In this document: in pieces, positions 1 through 12,100 of the stretch | Layout: the number at the start of each line of letters is the position of its first letter | Position numbering within the stretch: the stretch's first letter is position 1 | DNA from: Pardosa pseudoannulata | Taxonomy: Eukaryota > Arthropoda > Arachnida > Araneae > Lycosidae | Reading direction: 5' to 3' | DNA: 64,000 bases | NCBI GenBank assembly: GCA_032207245.1 | Contig: CM063505.1 | Span: forward strand, 178,529,717 to 178,593,716 | Notes under the pieces: generated by a model | Database searches by the model: none | What the model saw: the letters and a program-made list of their open reading frames with translations, nothing else | Told to the model about the DNA's origin: nothing | Position numbers and translations under genes: made by a program

Positions 1-469
1 GCAGACCATCAAAAATTTTTCACGGATCACTGGGGATCCGTGGACCACCGTTTGGCGACATTACACTAACAATGTACGCAATTTCGGAAATAGAACCCCT
101 CATTATCATAAAACGAATAACATCCATCTAAATTTAATTTTGATAATGAGAAATGTAATGTAAAGAAAAAATTAATTATATTTGGCGATTTGTCTTTGTG
201 AGTACTAACTGAAAAGTTTTTTGTCAAATCATTAAAAAAGAGAATACTTATCTACAAACAAAAAATATTACTCATATGATATAAACGTTAAATACTTTTT
301 AAATACTGTTAGCAATGAAATAAGACTTGCGTCTAAAAATCGGATAAAATAAATAGCTCAGCTGGATTCAAAATGAAAGAAATATACCAAATTAAAAATT
401 ATGAAATGAAATAAATCAAATTAAAGCAGCAAGAAGCAAGAAAAATTGAATTATTTTTAAGAGCATTTT
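1..469. other. AT-rich intergenic sequence, nothing recognised
   Basis: No open frame, RNA gene or clear repeat is visible. CpGs are present. Confidence 0.5.
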
Positions 470-478
470 AACGCTGTT

Positions 479-652
479 GTGAACGATGGCCGATTGGTTA
501 GGGTGCTGTCCTTCGGAACCGGAGTTCGTGGGTTCGAATCCCACTGTGGCATGGATGTTCGTAGCCGTTCGGAATCGGCTTTAAACTGTAGGTCCCGGTC
601 TCATTAGCCCTCGTGTTGCAAAAAGTAGATCGTAGCACTCCAAACCAAACCA
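479..652 (+). repeat. tRNA-derived SINE with CCAAAC tail, copy 1
   Basis: The head is tRNA-like: an A-box-type GGCCGATTGGTTAGGGTGC, then a T-arm at 528-544 with a perfect 5-bp stem (GTGGG/CCCAC) around TTCGAAT. A tRNA-unrelated body follows (GTAGCCGTTCGGAATCGGC, GTAGATCGTAGCACTC) and the tail is CCAAACCAAACCAAAC. The 9-bp target site duplication AACGCTGTT flanks it at 470-478 and 653-661. It is not a functional tRNA gene. Confidence 0.88.
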
Positions 653-661
653 AACGCTGTT

Positions 662-1099
662 ATTGTAAGTTCATTTAAACCAGGAAATGCGCTCTGTCTA
701 AACCGAATTATGAGAAGAGCAGAAATAATGCAAATCATGTTAATTTATACAGAAACCATAGTCGCTTTATAAGAAACTCAGAATTAATACATGAATTCGT
801 AAAGTTTATAAAAATAACTAAATTGTAAATAAATAAATACTGTATAAAAAACTGCCTTCTAAAAGAATCAAGTTGTGATTGATAGGCTAATAAATAAAAT
901 TAATACTAGAATATGTAGCTTGTCTTACATATTTAAATTTAGATTCATTGAAAGCAATATATAATCCATATAAAATTATAACCTAAAAAAATATTTCTGT
1001 CAATAAAACTTAATGTTGGCAGTATAACCCTAGATAAAAATTTTCCACTCATTTGATTAGTTAGATTTTTTACGATAAACGCACTAAAAGGATTTAGGA
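662..1099. other. AT-rich intergenic sequence, nothing recognised
   Basis: No supported coding or repeat feature between the SINE and the tandem repeat. Confidence 0.45.
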
Positions 1100-1210
1100 T
1101 ACATTATAGGAGAATTACATACTTATAGGAGAATTACTACATTATAGGAGAATTGCATACTTATAGGAGAATTACATACTTATAGGAGAATTACTACATT
1201 ATAGGAGAAT
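1100..1210 (+). repeat. Tandem repeat, six units of 18-19 bp
   Basis: Units alternate between forms ACATTATAGGAGAATTAC and ATACTTATAGGAGAATTAC(T). The core TTATAGGAGAAT occurs six times with a higher-order pattern, suggesting duplication of multi-unit blocks. Diverged relatives (ttgtaggagacttg) follow just after. Confidence 0.85.
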
Positions 1211-1339
1211 GGTCAGAATTTTTGTCCCATGTTATAAGGAAATCGCGTTGTAGGAGACTTGACTGTACTAGGATTTGTCAAAATGGGGATGCGTTACTTA
1301 CAAAAATTTATCTGTCTACTGTGTATTCGTCTAAATCCC

Positions 1340-1400
1340 CTCCTTTAAAATAAATCTATGTCGCCTCTGCCTGGAATCGAACCCACACACTGAACCATCA
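1340..1400 (-). repeat. Fragment of a tRNA-derived SINE
   Basis: On the minus strand it reads GTGTGGGTTCGATTCCAGGC, a canonical B box in a T-arm context, followed by GCAGAGGCGACATAG. It is too short to define the family. Confidence 0.45.
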
Positions 1401-2090
1401 ATGCACATGTAAAAGGTTAAAGAAAATGAAAATAATGATATTTATAAAATTAATTCTTTAATGAACCGTTAATATTTATAGACTAAAAGTGTGATTCGTC
1501 ACCACACCCGGAAATTTTCTTTCTTTTAACATTTCATTTGTTAAGATTGATTCTATAGGAGGTTTGCGAAAAGGATCTATACTACACAAAAAATGCATAC
1601 GATTGAGCTTTTCCAGTGGGGTGTGAAGTTGCCTCACGTCCACGATGTGTCATTTATAAAACAAAACACTGACTTTCTTTCGGTATGCACACAAGAGGTG
1701 TTTCTTTTTCTGTTGCAGAACGTAATCTATTTCTGGTACAAATGAATAGGAAGGGAAGGGGGGGAGGAGTCAGAATAACATTGATTTTTGTGATTACATA
1801 CAACATCCGTAAACATTTTTGCAACCGAGTGCTTTCGAAAGTATTTTATCCTTTTTTACTGAAAGGAAGTAACATTTGTAGTAGAGAATGTTACAATAAC
1901 CCATGAATCTCGCTTTGAAATTTTTTGGAAACTTATACAAAATAAGTAATCTTTTAAAAAGACCCAAAGCTGCAACCTTCCTACATCCCTCATTAAACCT
2001 ACACCAATATAGTTTATACCTCATTCTGAATTTGACTTATTTTAATCACATTTTTAACTTATTTAATCAAGTAATACTAAACTAAACTCT
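1401..2090. other. Intergenic sequence, nothing recognised
   Basis: Short open frames here lack homology and codon structure. Confidence 0.4.
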
Positions 2091-2355
2091 TCGGTGCAAC
2101 ATCCCCTAAGGAACCAGAGCCTAGGGTTCCAATCTTCGTTTCCGAGACCAAGAGCCCCTGGGGTGCGATGCATGTGTTTTGATTAGATGGTCAACCTTAT
2201 TCGGTAACTCCAGTGTTTAGTTCTTAAGCATGCTTAGTCTTCAGTTTGTCTACCCACTGAAGGGATGAAAGGTTGAGTCAACCTTGCCCAGCCCGTGGAT
2301 CGAACCTCGGACCTGTGTCGTGGAAGCACTATCCTAGCTCCACTGGGCTTCAGTC
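2091..2355 (-). repeat. tRNA-derived SINE or SINE-like repeat
   Basis: The block is GC-richer than its surroundings. On the minus strand its right end reads AGCCCAGTGGAGCTAGGATAG as an A-box-like start, then GTCCGAGGTTCGATCCACGG as a B box. The internal body extends to about 2091. The family differs from the CCAAACC-tailed SINE. No clear target duplication was found. Confidence 0.6.
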
Positions 2356-5300
2356 AAATATAATAATAATGATTTTCTACTATAGTTTTATAATTTGTTT
2401 ACGTCACGAGTCAACTAAAATGAGTATGTTAATGTGTCTTACATGCTTAACAAATTACTACGGTGGATAAGGAGCTACTGCTCTTTGATTCCATGAGAAT
2501 AATTCATGCCTATGTCTATATTACAATACCCAAACTGAAATCCTACTTAAATCAATTATGAGGAAAACCGTGTAGCTTTGTATAAAGACGAAACAAAAAA
2601 CAAATTAACGAATATTCTTCTTTATATATAACCACCTGAAGTACTCGGGTTCACCTGGGTAAAGATGAGTCTTGATATTTTATTCAGATTAAAGTTGATT
2701 AGTTTGACTGTAGATGAATAAACTTTACGAAGATCTAATAAAACTGTAACATGTTTTACAAACAAAAGTAACATTTTTTTTAAGCTCAAAGCTAGAGTGT
2801 TTTACGTTTGTCTGTCCGGAGAGTAAATAAACAAAATATTTGGCTTGCCGAAGAAAAAGTGTTGTTCTCGCTTCAGAGGTTGCTAAGATATTTCTTTCTT
2901 AGGAAGTTATAATCACGTAAGAATTAACGGCAATATTGAAAGTTTAACTAAAAAACAGAAAAATATTTGTATATTCATAATGTTTGAAAAAATCTTAGTA
3001 AAGCCACTTATTTTATATACACTTTCGGGGAAAAATCGTGTCGCTGTAGAAAACAAAATACGGAACACATATTTTTTTAACTACACAGTTCGAGAGGGGA
3101 AATTCTGAACTTTTCAATGATGCAAGAACAGAAAACTGAAAAAAAATTCCAGAAGTATGCAGGACAATTTAAAGCCCCCATTTTACAAATAATATCTACT
3201 GCCTTTACACTGCACAATTTGTAACAATATAAACCATGCTGAATATTTTATTTGTGCTAACAAAATAAATAAGCCATCAAAACAGATGTTCTGATTAAAA
3301 TTCTACTTCAAGCAATTACTGAAGGAGCTAGAATAAGAGGCAAATTAAATATATATTTATCATAGTTCTCCTGGTGTGATTTTTTCCTTCCCCTTTCCGA
3401 AGATAGTGGCAAATCGAGCATCACTGGCGACCGGGTCACAATATCTCTCCCCCTCATGAAAACATATGAAAATATAATCCATTTGGCTCCTCTCTGCGAG
3501 TGGTAAATCGATTGCCCTACGCTTCTATTAAGACAATGGATCAAGAGTGTATTGTAACACAAGGAATCTAATAAATAAAATCCCACATCCTGCATTGAAG
3601 ATGGGTAATGCAATGATAGATCATAGACAATGCATACTTAGTAAGCACAATATAATTTCTATTTTCGAACAGAGGTGCAGTTAGAAGTAGGGGCAAGAAG
3701 GAATATGGCCCTGGGCTCAGAATCGAAGGGACGCCAAATTGATGTTACGAAATTTTACAATGAGATGTTTTCCATTTTTAAATGTACCAAAAGGATAAAA
3801 AAAAATTCGCATACTCTGTCCATCAATATGAGGATATCGCTTTCCTACATTTTTTCTGGTTTGATAAATAAAATCCCACATACTACATTGAAGATGGGTA
3901 ATGCATTAGTGTAGAACTGTTGAGATCAAAGTTTTGTATCATCACGGACGAATGGCTTAGGGATAAATAAATTAATTTGTTAATACTTATGATACAATTT
4001 TACTTAATCGAAAACTATGACATGTTTATAATCTTTGGTCAAGTATGTAATAAGTAACAAAAACAGTTGAAAAATTGCTACCAATACGTGTATAATGTTA
4101 CATAAGTGTTTCGTTAACGAACGAAATGAAAATTGTCATCATCTGTACCCAATATGTAATAGGCAGAATGAAGTCATAAAGCAATAACTAAAGCCATAAT
4201 CATGTTCCCCAGTCTTGCATTAAAATACTTTAAAAAGATTTTTTTCAGATGTTTTATAAATCGTGCTTAGAACCCATTTTAATTATTTCTTTGTCATGTG
4301 CACACAAAAAAAATTTGATACATTTTATTTTCCCAGTTCGGAGAGCATGTCAATGATGCACTTATTTCGAAAGCAAATTAAGATTATTAAGGCATTCTTT
4401 GTTATTTATGCCTTATTTCCAAAGACAACTTATAATTAATTTGTATGTGTGTAGCCATCATTCTGAATATTACACAGTATGACTATGTAATATTCCTAAA
4501 AATTTCTCGAATTTTTTTTTCTTTCATTTCATAATTTTTTAATTACATTTTTTGCTCAATAAAGATACAGCAAACATGCCTAGATGTTGTTATAGATTTT
4601 AAATGCACCAATATACAAAAATCTCTGTATAGGGAAGACAATATTTCGATGGTAGAAATTTTCATATGTTTATTTTATTAATTTGTGCTGCATGGAAAAT
4701 AATTATAACAAAACTAAGGTTAAACGCAAATTTCTCACACCAGTAAGACCTGTATGGTTCTCTCTCTGAAAAAAAATAAAAGATTATGACCTTGTCTATG
4801 GAAAAAAGGGTAATTTATTATGTCATTTTTTTATTTGTCAGTACCTTCTAAAATACTACTTAGTGTCTTCTAACTATAGATTAATTGAAATGAAAAGGCT
4901 TAAGAGCAAGTTTATTAAAATTTTCTTTCTAAATCTTATTTTTTATTTATTTATTAACAATGTATTTCGTCTATTTTATTTCTAGTAATGATCTTTACGT
5001 ATTGTTAACACTGAATAATTTTCTTCATCTATTGTGTACAAATATGGTCCTTAAGTTCCTGTTCTACCTTCCATATTTTGCGTGTTTTTAATAAGAAGAA
5101 AATAATTTTAATCTTTCTAATATCGAAAATTTAATTAATTTGAAGCAAAATTTAGTTATTTGTATTTTACATTTTCATGTTTAAAAATTGAAAAAGAATT
5201 TAGCATTTTTGATATTCAACTCCTAAATTTTCAATTTTATTTGCTCTAATACTTATATCATATGAGCCAGGAAATTAAAATACGCATTGCATATCATATT

Positions 5301-5449
5301 GAGGTCGGCATGTTTACAGATCAATGCCATTAAACACATGATGACCATAGAAGTCGATGTTCTTTCAATGCCCTGAATTCCCATATTAGCCATACTAGCA
5401 GACGACAAGGTCAGCATTCTGTAGTTTTTATACCTGTAACCGTAGTACA
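2356..5449. other. AT-rich intergenic region
   Basis: No gene recognised. Short open frames (for example 3308-3613 on the minus strand, 3675-3914 on the plus strand) show no family motif. It contains one 43-bp direct duplication, listed separately. Confidence 0.45.
3571..3613 (+). repeat. 43-bp direct duplication, first copy (second at 3864-3906)
   Basis: ATAAATAAAATCCCACAT starts both copies, which then read (C/A)CT(G/A)CATTGAAGATGGGTAATGCA. Only about three positions differ. The copies lie about 293 bp apart. Confidence 0.75.
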
Positions 5450-6001
5450 AAGTTTTCAAATAGGGCTTCTGTTTATGTATAGTTATTTATAGTTATTACG
5501 CGGGGATAAATTTCATCTTAGGTTCATTAATTAACAAAATGTCGTATTAGTTAGTGACTTAAATTTGGAGTAGTAAATTGACGTCTTCCTTTAATTCTCC
5601 GGCTCATAAAAGTGTAAGATCAGCATATGGTGAAATGTGTTTGTGAGTAATTTAAATTTCTTAAGCATGAGTAATTTAGTAATAATTCAGTGTATTATTA
5701 TCATTTTATTTAGAGGACAAAAGCATTTTGATGTGTGATTTAAATTAGGACGTTTATTTAAATCTTCTTGCTTTCTTGATGAAATCCTTTAAATCCTTAA
5801 GAAATCTTCAGTCGAGCGAAACGTTTGTAGATCTTTAATTAGTCAAAAGCGGAAAAAAGGTAGTTAAATGGTTTATTGCCCTTTTGTTTGTTTACATTGA
5901 TGTTTTCATTAGGTATGTCATAAATTTATTGAATTTTTGCATAGATGTTATCGTATGTTAATTAATATAAGGCGTTTGTTTTAATAGCATGGTAATCTGA
6001 A
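5450..6001 (+). promoter_or_regulatory. Candidate promoter/5' UTR region of supervillin
   Basis: This is the sequence immediately upstream of the first coding ATG. It keeps its CpG dinucleotides (clusters near 5500-5600, 5810-5830 and 5950-6070), while the gene body just downstream is almost free of them. That fits an unmethylated promoter. A weak acceptor-like TTTTAATAG ends at 5987, so the first coding exon may start at 5988 after a 5' UTR intron. No TATA box or initiator stands out in this AT-rich DNA. The transcription start is not determined. Confidence 0.35.
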
Positions 6002-6186
6002 ATGATAAATAATGAATCAACGTTATCAACGACTAGCAGTTCTAAAAAGTGCAAGTCTGTTACAATAACTTCTGATGGAAGCACATATGTCAAAGAAACT
6101 TCGGAACATGTTGAAGTTAGAACACAAGGCAGTGAAGAAGAAGACAGCACAGTGTTAGAAGTGCATGGAGGATCTATTTCTGAGAG
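6002..6186 (+). CDS. SVIL: Supervillin coding exon 1
   Basis: Residues 1-61 plus two bases, low-complexity Ser/Thr/Glu-rich ([19 protein letters not shown], then an EEED acidic patch), ending in SISER just before the donor AG|gtaaaa at 6187. It joins the next exon in phase 2. The reading frame is closed upstream by TAA at 5993. A second possible use is as an internal exon through AG acceptors at 6035-6039, but that would need an upstream exon that I cannot see. Confidence 0.8.
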
Positions 6187-9100
6187 GTAAAAGTACTAGT
6201 ATAAATATTGTAAGTTATTCCTATAATGGTATAATATATAGGCAGTGTAATAGTATTAACTAGAATGTTGCTATCATTATCATTTTATGTCTGATATAAA
6301 TTATAATTTAATCAGTATATGCTAATAAAGTATTTAGATGTAGTCTACATTTTTACATATTTTTTTGTATGTTAGATTTTAGGCATTAATTAAGACTATC
6401 TATTTGATTAGTCCTACAAAACTTATTTTATTGTAAATACAATTTATTAAATTTTTTTCAATTATTTTCTGTTAAGTATTGCAAATACATTGTATATATA
6501 ATAATAAATATATTGTTATTTGTATTTTGTGACTTAAACAGTAATTTTCTGCTCAATTCAGTATAAAGTATATATAACATGTTAAACATTTTTATGTATT
6601 TGTATTTCATGTATTTTATTATAAAATTCTTTTAATAATATGGATTTATTCTTAAAATTTAAAGCTATAATTAGAAACATGATTTATCTCTCTTGTAATA
6701 AATTGTAAGCCTTGAAGAATTTGATGAAAAGATTTATCTGTCAAAATCTATAGTAGTTTTGAATCATGATAATCAGTAATCAGTAAATTTACTTAGAATT
6801 AATTATGATATATAATAATTTTTATCTTTACTCTTGATAATTCAATGTATTTTAATCACATGCTGTTAAAACATGTAAAACTTATTCATTGCTCATTTAT
6901 TGGCTTTATTGGTGAATTTATAAATGCAATTGAATTAAAAGTGGTTATCATGCATTATTTTAATTAGAATTTTCTTTTACTTTTTCAGTCCCCCCCCTTT
7001 AATTTATTTTACAAATTATGTGATATATAAATTACATACAGTGAATTCTCAATATTTTGAAGTTCTGGAGACCCAAAATAACTGTTTGAGGTATAAAAAA
7101 AGAGACTTATTACATTGATATAAATTTGGAACTTCAGAAAAAATTCAAGATAGCAGAAATTCAAGTTAAATAAATACACAATATTTAGTCATTTTTATTT
7201 ATTTATTTATTTTTTGTCAGGAATTTTCTCCAAGATAAAGAGGATTTTAATTTTAATAAAAACTATATGTGTAATGAAATTTTTAAGTTTTGCACATATT
7301 CTAAAAGTATTTTTTTCTTTTAGACTTGCTGCACTTCAACGGAGTGGATCAGAAAATTGGAAAAAAAGATTAGGAGGAAAACCACCAATGTTGTTAAAAC
7401 CTGAAGGACCAGTAATGAGAGTGAAAGATGTAAGTAATAATTAAATGAACATTTTTCTTTTTATTATTTTGATCAAATTGAAATTAAAGATTATAAAATC
7501 AAGAACTACAAATCAAAATAAAAATTTAAGTAGTTTAGCAAAGTGCAGGTATGTATGTGTGGGCAGGTAATACAATAATTTACAGTAAATTAGACACTTA
7601 TTACTGAAGTACTATTCTTAACTTGGTTGGAAATAATTTCTCAATTAAGGCCATGTTTTAAAAAATGTATTGTACTTTCTCTTCATCTCATGGAATAACA
7701 ACTAAATTACCTGTTCAGTATTACAATGTATGTTTTAACATAAAATTCACTCAAGATTAAAGAGAGTCCCTGTCAAATCTGTTCATCTGGAAAAAAAAAA
7801 AGAATTCATATAAAAAATAAGAAAAGTCTGTTTTTTTAATGATGAGTTTGTAAAGTATCTAGTGTTTTATGATCAACTGGTTATATGTGTTGGATTGAAA
7901 CATTAAATTAGACTTAAAATAAATTACTTTCCTTCAAGGGTATTATAAATAGCAAACGTATTTATAAAGTTCTAATTTTGAGAAATGGTAAGAATAGTAT
8001 ACATTCTTTAAGAACATGATATATAGAGTTATACCTGCCTTTTCTATGAAATTTTTTTCTTTTGATATGAGATACTACAAAAATACTTAAGCTTTAAAGC
8101 TTAAGTATTTTTGATACTGTTTTCTTAATTGTGTAGAATTCATCAAATGGTCTCCAGATTGTAACTCATTGAACCTGTCTCTGCCAATTTTTAGAAGTTT
8201 AAATTCATAAATATCTTTAACTCCTAATTCATAACAAATTAAAAAAAAAATATTAAAAAATCTATTGATTCTGAAAATTTTAGCAATTTTGTAATAGAAA
8301 ATAGAAATAAATTTTCCTTTCAAAACTTTCATTCTCAAAATTATATTACATTACCATATATAAAATGTATTTGCAGTTCTTATGGAAAGGTTTGACTTAT
8401 GAAGTATAAGCTACTGATTTTATTTAAATAAAAACAATAATATTCAAAACAAAGTAAACCAAAAACAAGTGAAAGACAATTCTACAGAATTCAGATATTT
8501 AAGTTTCTCTGCAATTTCACACAACTTTGCTTAGTATATTATGAATAGCATGTGTTTTTCACTCTGCCAATCAAAGATCCTCTAACTATTGTTAGGCTGT
8601 ACATAGTTTTCATAAGTAAATAACATTAAAAAGTCATAAATTATATGCAAAGATTTTAAAGGTTGCTTTATATCACACAAAAGGTCTTAAAACAAAATAT
8701 TCTTTCTTAGATATTTCCATATTGTTTTAACTTTATATCCTTGCACCTTTCCTAACTCCTGTAAGTCATTGCAACTTTTTCAATGTCCTTATGTTACAGC
8801 AAGAAAAAACATACTTCACCTTATACACATACACACTCAGAAATTGCTATTTTAATTGGTATATGATATCTCAATATTTTGAGCACCTAATATTCTCTTT
8901 TAAACGTTTATTTTTAATTTAAAGTTTATTTTAATCTTTCATTTCTAAAATTTTGAATGTCACTGTTTCTGCTTTCCAGGACTCTTACACACCACTCTGC
9001 TAACCCTGCTGTTGATCATCTTTATCAATACACAGGCCCATATTATCACATGGGCAAATTAAAATTTTGCACAGAGCTCCCAGATCCCAGTGGGTTTCTA

Positions 9101-12100
9101 ATTTTTAAAACTGAATGTTAAAATATATTTTGCTAATTTTATTAATACAATTTTTGCAGTTAAAAGATAGGAGTTTTATTTTTAAAAGAGAAGGAAAACA
9201 GAGTTCTGTTTTTAAATTATTATTTCTATTACTTTGCTATTTTTTTAAAGGGGAAAGTTTTTAGTTCGGTAACTGATTTCATTTTTTCTATGCGATATTT
9301 TAGAAAATCATTTTAATTAGTAGATATCATTTTGAATCATATTCTACTATATTAATAGTTGGATATTATAACAAATCATTGCTGTATAAACTTATTCAAG
9401 GTGATATCTAGAAAATAATTTTAGAGTGGGTCTGACTTATCCAGGATGAAATTAATATTTTGTTATGATGTAATGCCTACAAGTATTTTCATACACAGAA
9501 TATCATATATAATAATTGTAATATAGCATAATAATTTGTACAAACATCTAATTAGCAGATAAAAATTTCTGTTTACATAATAAATTTTCAGTTTGGGTAG
9601 GATAACTGGACAGCCCCTTTTCTGGGTACAGCCTTGAACTTAATGAAACATTTATATACTTAAAAAAACATTGAATTTTCATCAACAAAAAAGGAATTAT
9701 CTTCCAAACAATCTAATAGAATGAAAGTCACTGATTTGTATATTGTTGTAAACTTTGTAAGTAGAAAAATGTAAAATAAAATAATTAAAAAAATTAGAGA
9801 TGCAATAAAACAAAATTGTTATATATATGCATACATGGAGAACATGTATAATTAATGGTAAAAACTACTGTTTTCATATATCACCTTCTGATACATTCTA
9901 TTAATAACAGGTTAAGAGATCTCCAAATTGTTCAGGGCCCCAAATGTTTACAAATTGGTCTGAAAATACATTGAATTCTCAACTTATTCTAAGCCTTTTA
10001 GTTTTTTGAGCAATTAAAAAAAAGTTAAGTAATTTTCAGTTTTGGTCTTTCTAAGTTATATTTTTAAAGCATTTTTTTTAAATGATCTTTAGCCACAGAA
10101 GCCAGCTGGTGAAAGGCCTCGAAGTTTGTTGGATCGTATTATGATGCTAGGAGAAGCTCAAGATCAGTGGCGGAATAGAGTTGAAGACAAAGATGCAAGC
10201 CAGTTCACTGTGGCAGGAAAAATGGTACAGATGCGATATTCTCCACAGTCAAGTCCAGTTATCAGTAGAAAAAAGTACAGCCCTAAACCAGTTCAAGGAC
10301 GTAGCAAAACAAGTAATAATCCTGCATTTGCTATTAATTAGTTTGATTCATGTGAATCTAAATGTATTTTACAGTTATATAATTTGTTATATTTATTTTT
10401 TTTGTGTTATAAATATGTAATATATATTTCTCTTTTACTCTTAGCAGATGGTTACTGTAAGTATAATTGTCTTATGTCAGTTTAAGACTTTAGAATTCTT
10501 TTACAAATACAAATAAAAATATTTTCCTTTTTCTTTTGAAATCCTCTTTTTTTTTAGTTGATTAAAATTATGTAAAATTAAATTCACATATTAAGATTAA
10601 TTTTTTTTAATGTATAGTTCATTTCTTAATACTTTTAAAAACCTTATTTAAATTACAATAGTTCCTTTAAAATGAGAAATTATATTAGAGGTACAATAAG
10701 CTCTGATATTTTGCTCTTGCTTGTATGAATAAGTGTATGCTTATATATTCTAATTTGATGGAACACATTTTGAAAATGTATCTTGATTTTTAATATTACT
10801 TACTAAAATGAAATGTGATAAAATCTTTAGTGGTATTTTTAAGTTAAGTGTAACCCATATTTTTGTTTTTTATATGAATTGAGATCAAGTCATCTGTATA
10901 ATTTTGAATATTTGTCATCATATTAATAATTTTTTTTGGCTTTATTGTAGTAGTCTTCAAACTATGTTCTGTTAAATCTTGGGGTGCTTCAAGTTGCCCC
11001 TAGATATGTTGCTCATGGTTTCAAAAATGTAAACGGATACCAAATAGATTGCAGTGAGATATTAAATCTATAAACTACATATAGTTAGTTATCTTAGCCT
11101 GTGTGAAACAAGGTTTTGTACCATCAATTAATATTTTGTACTGGCTGTATTCTAACATTCTGTTCATAATTGTGCTCATAACAGAAGTTGGGCCATTACT
11201 AGGTTGATGCCGTTTAGAGCAATATGTGAAAAATCATTTTCCACATCTGTGCTAACAAAAATAAAACAGCTGAATAAACTTAATGCAGGATATGAAATTC
11301 ATCTGAAGATAACTGTTAGGCTTGATTTATGCATGTGAAAAAAAAAAATACAAGCACATCTCAGTCACTAAAGGGGATTATGTAAAAGTTGGTAGCGTTA
11401 GTAAAACCAGTTATACTGTTATTTACATAAATGAAGTAGCAATAGCTGTTATTAATGAAGAAATAAATTTTTCTTTCTTTATTTTATTTCTACCAGAGCC
11501 TATGTAATGTAATTAACTTCAAAATTATACGTTTGGAGAAAGGTGTAAGGTTACACCATAAGTTCATATACTTTTAAGGATGCTGTGAGTTTTAAATGTT
11601 TGAAGACCACTGCTGTATTATATAAATAATAATTTTCTATAGTAAAATTTTATTGGTAATAAAATTTTTAACCTAACAGAACTTTTAAATACTGGCTGTA
11701 AAAGAGATATTTATTCAAATATACAAAAATACTGTTTATATGATACTCTTTCTTAATGTGCCATGTCTAAAATTTGCTCTTTATTAAGCTTTTTGTTTGT
11801 TTGTTGCTTTCTCTTAGCTAATATCCAAGAACTTTCCAGTTATAATAGTCATAGTACACCTTCCTCCCCTTACCATCTCAGCAAGAGTCAGTCTTCTTTA
11901 ATTACATGTAGTAAGTTAGATATTTGTTCAAACTGAATTTTATTTATTTTAAAGAAAATATTTCTCTTGCCTGAATTCTTTTTTCTTTGTATTTCTCTGA
12001 TTGTTGAATTTTTTTTTCATTTGATGTGCTATGTTTTACTTAACCCATTGATGCCCAGTGTCTGTTTTTAAGGGCAGTTTAAAAACAACTTGTAATTTTT

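Noticed and set aside
497..549. Possible functional tRNA gene
   Set aside because: It has A and B boxes and a good T-arm, but the acceptor stem does not pair, the sequence continues into a SINE body and tail, and target duplications flank the whole unit.
6002..6150. Minus-strand frame opposite supervillin exon 1 (5962-6150)
   Set aside because: A shadow of the coding exon. The plus strand has the matching splice sites and conserved protein.
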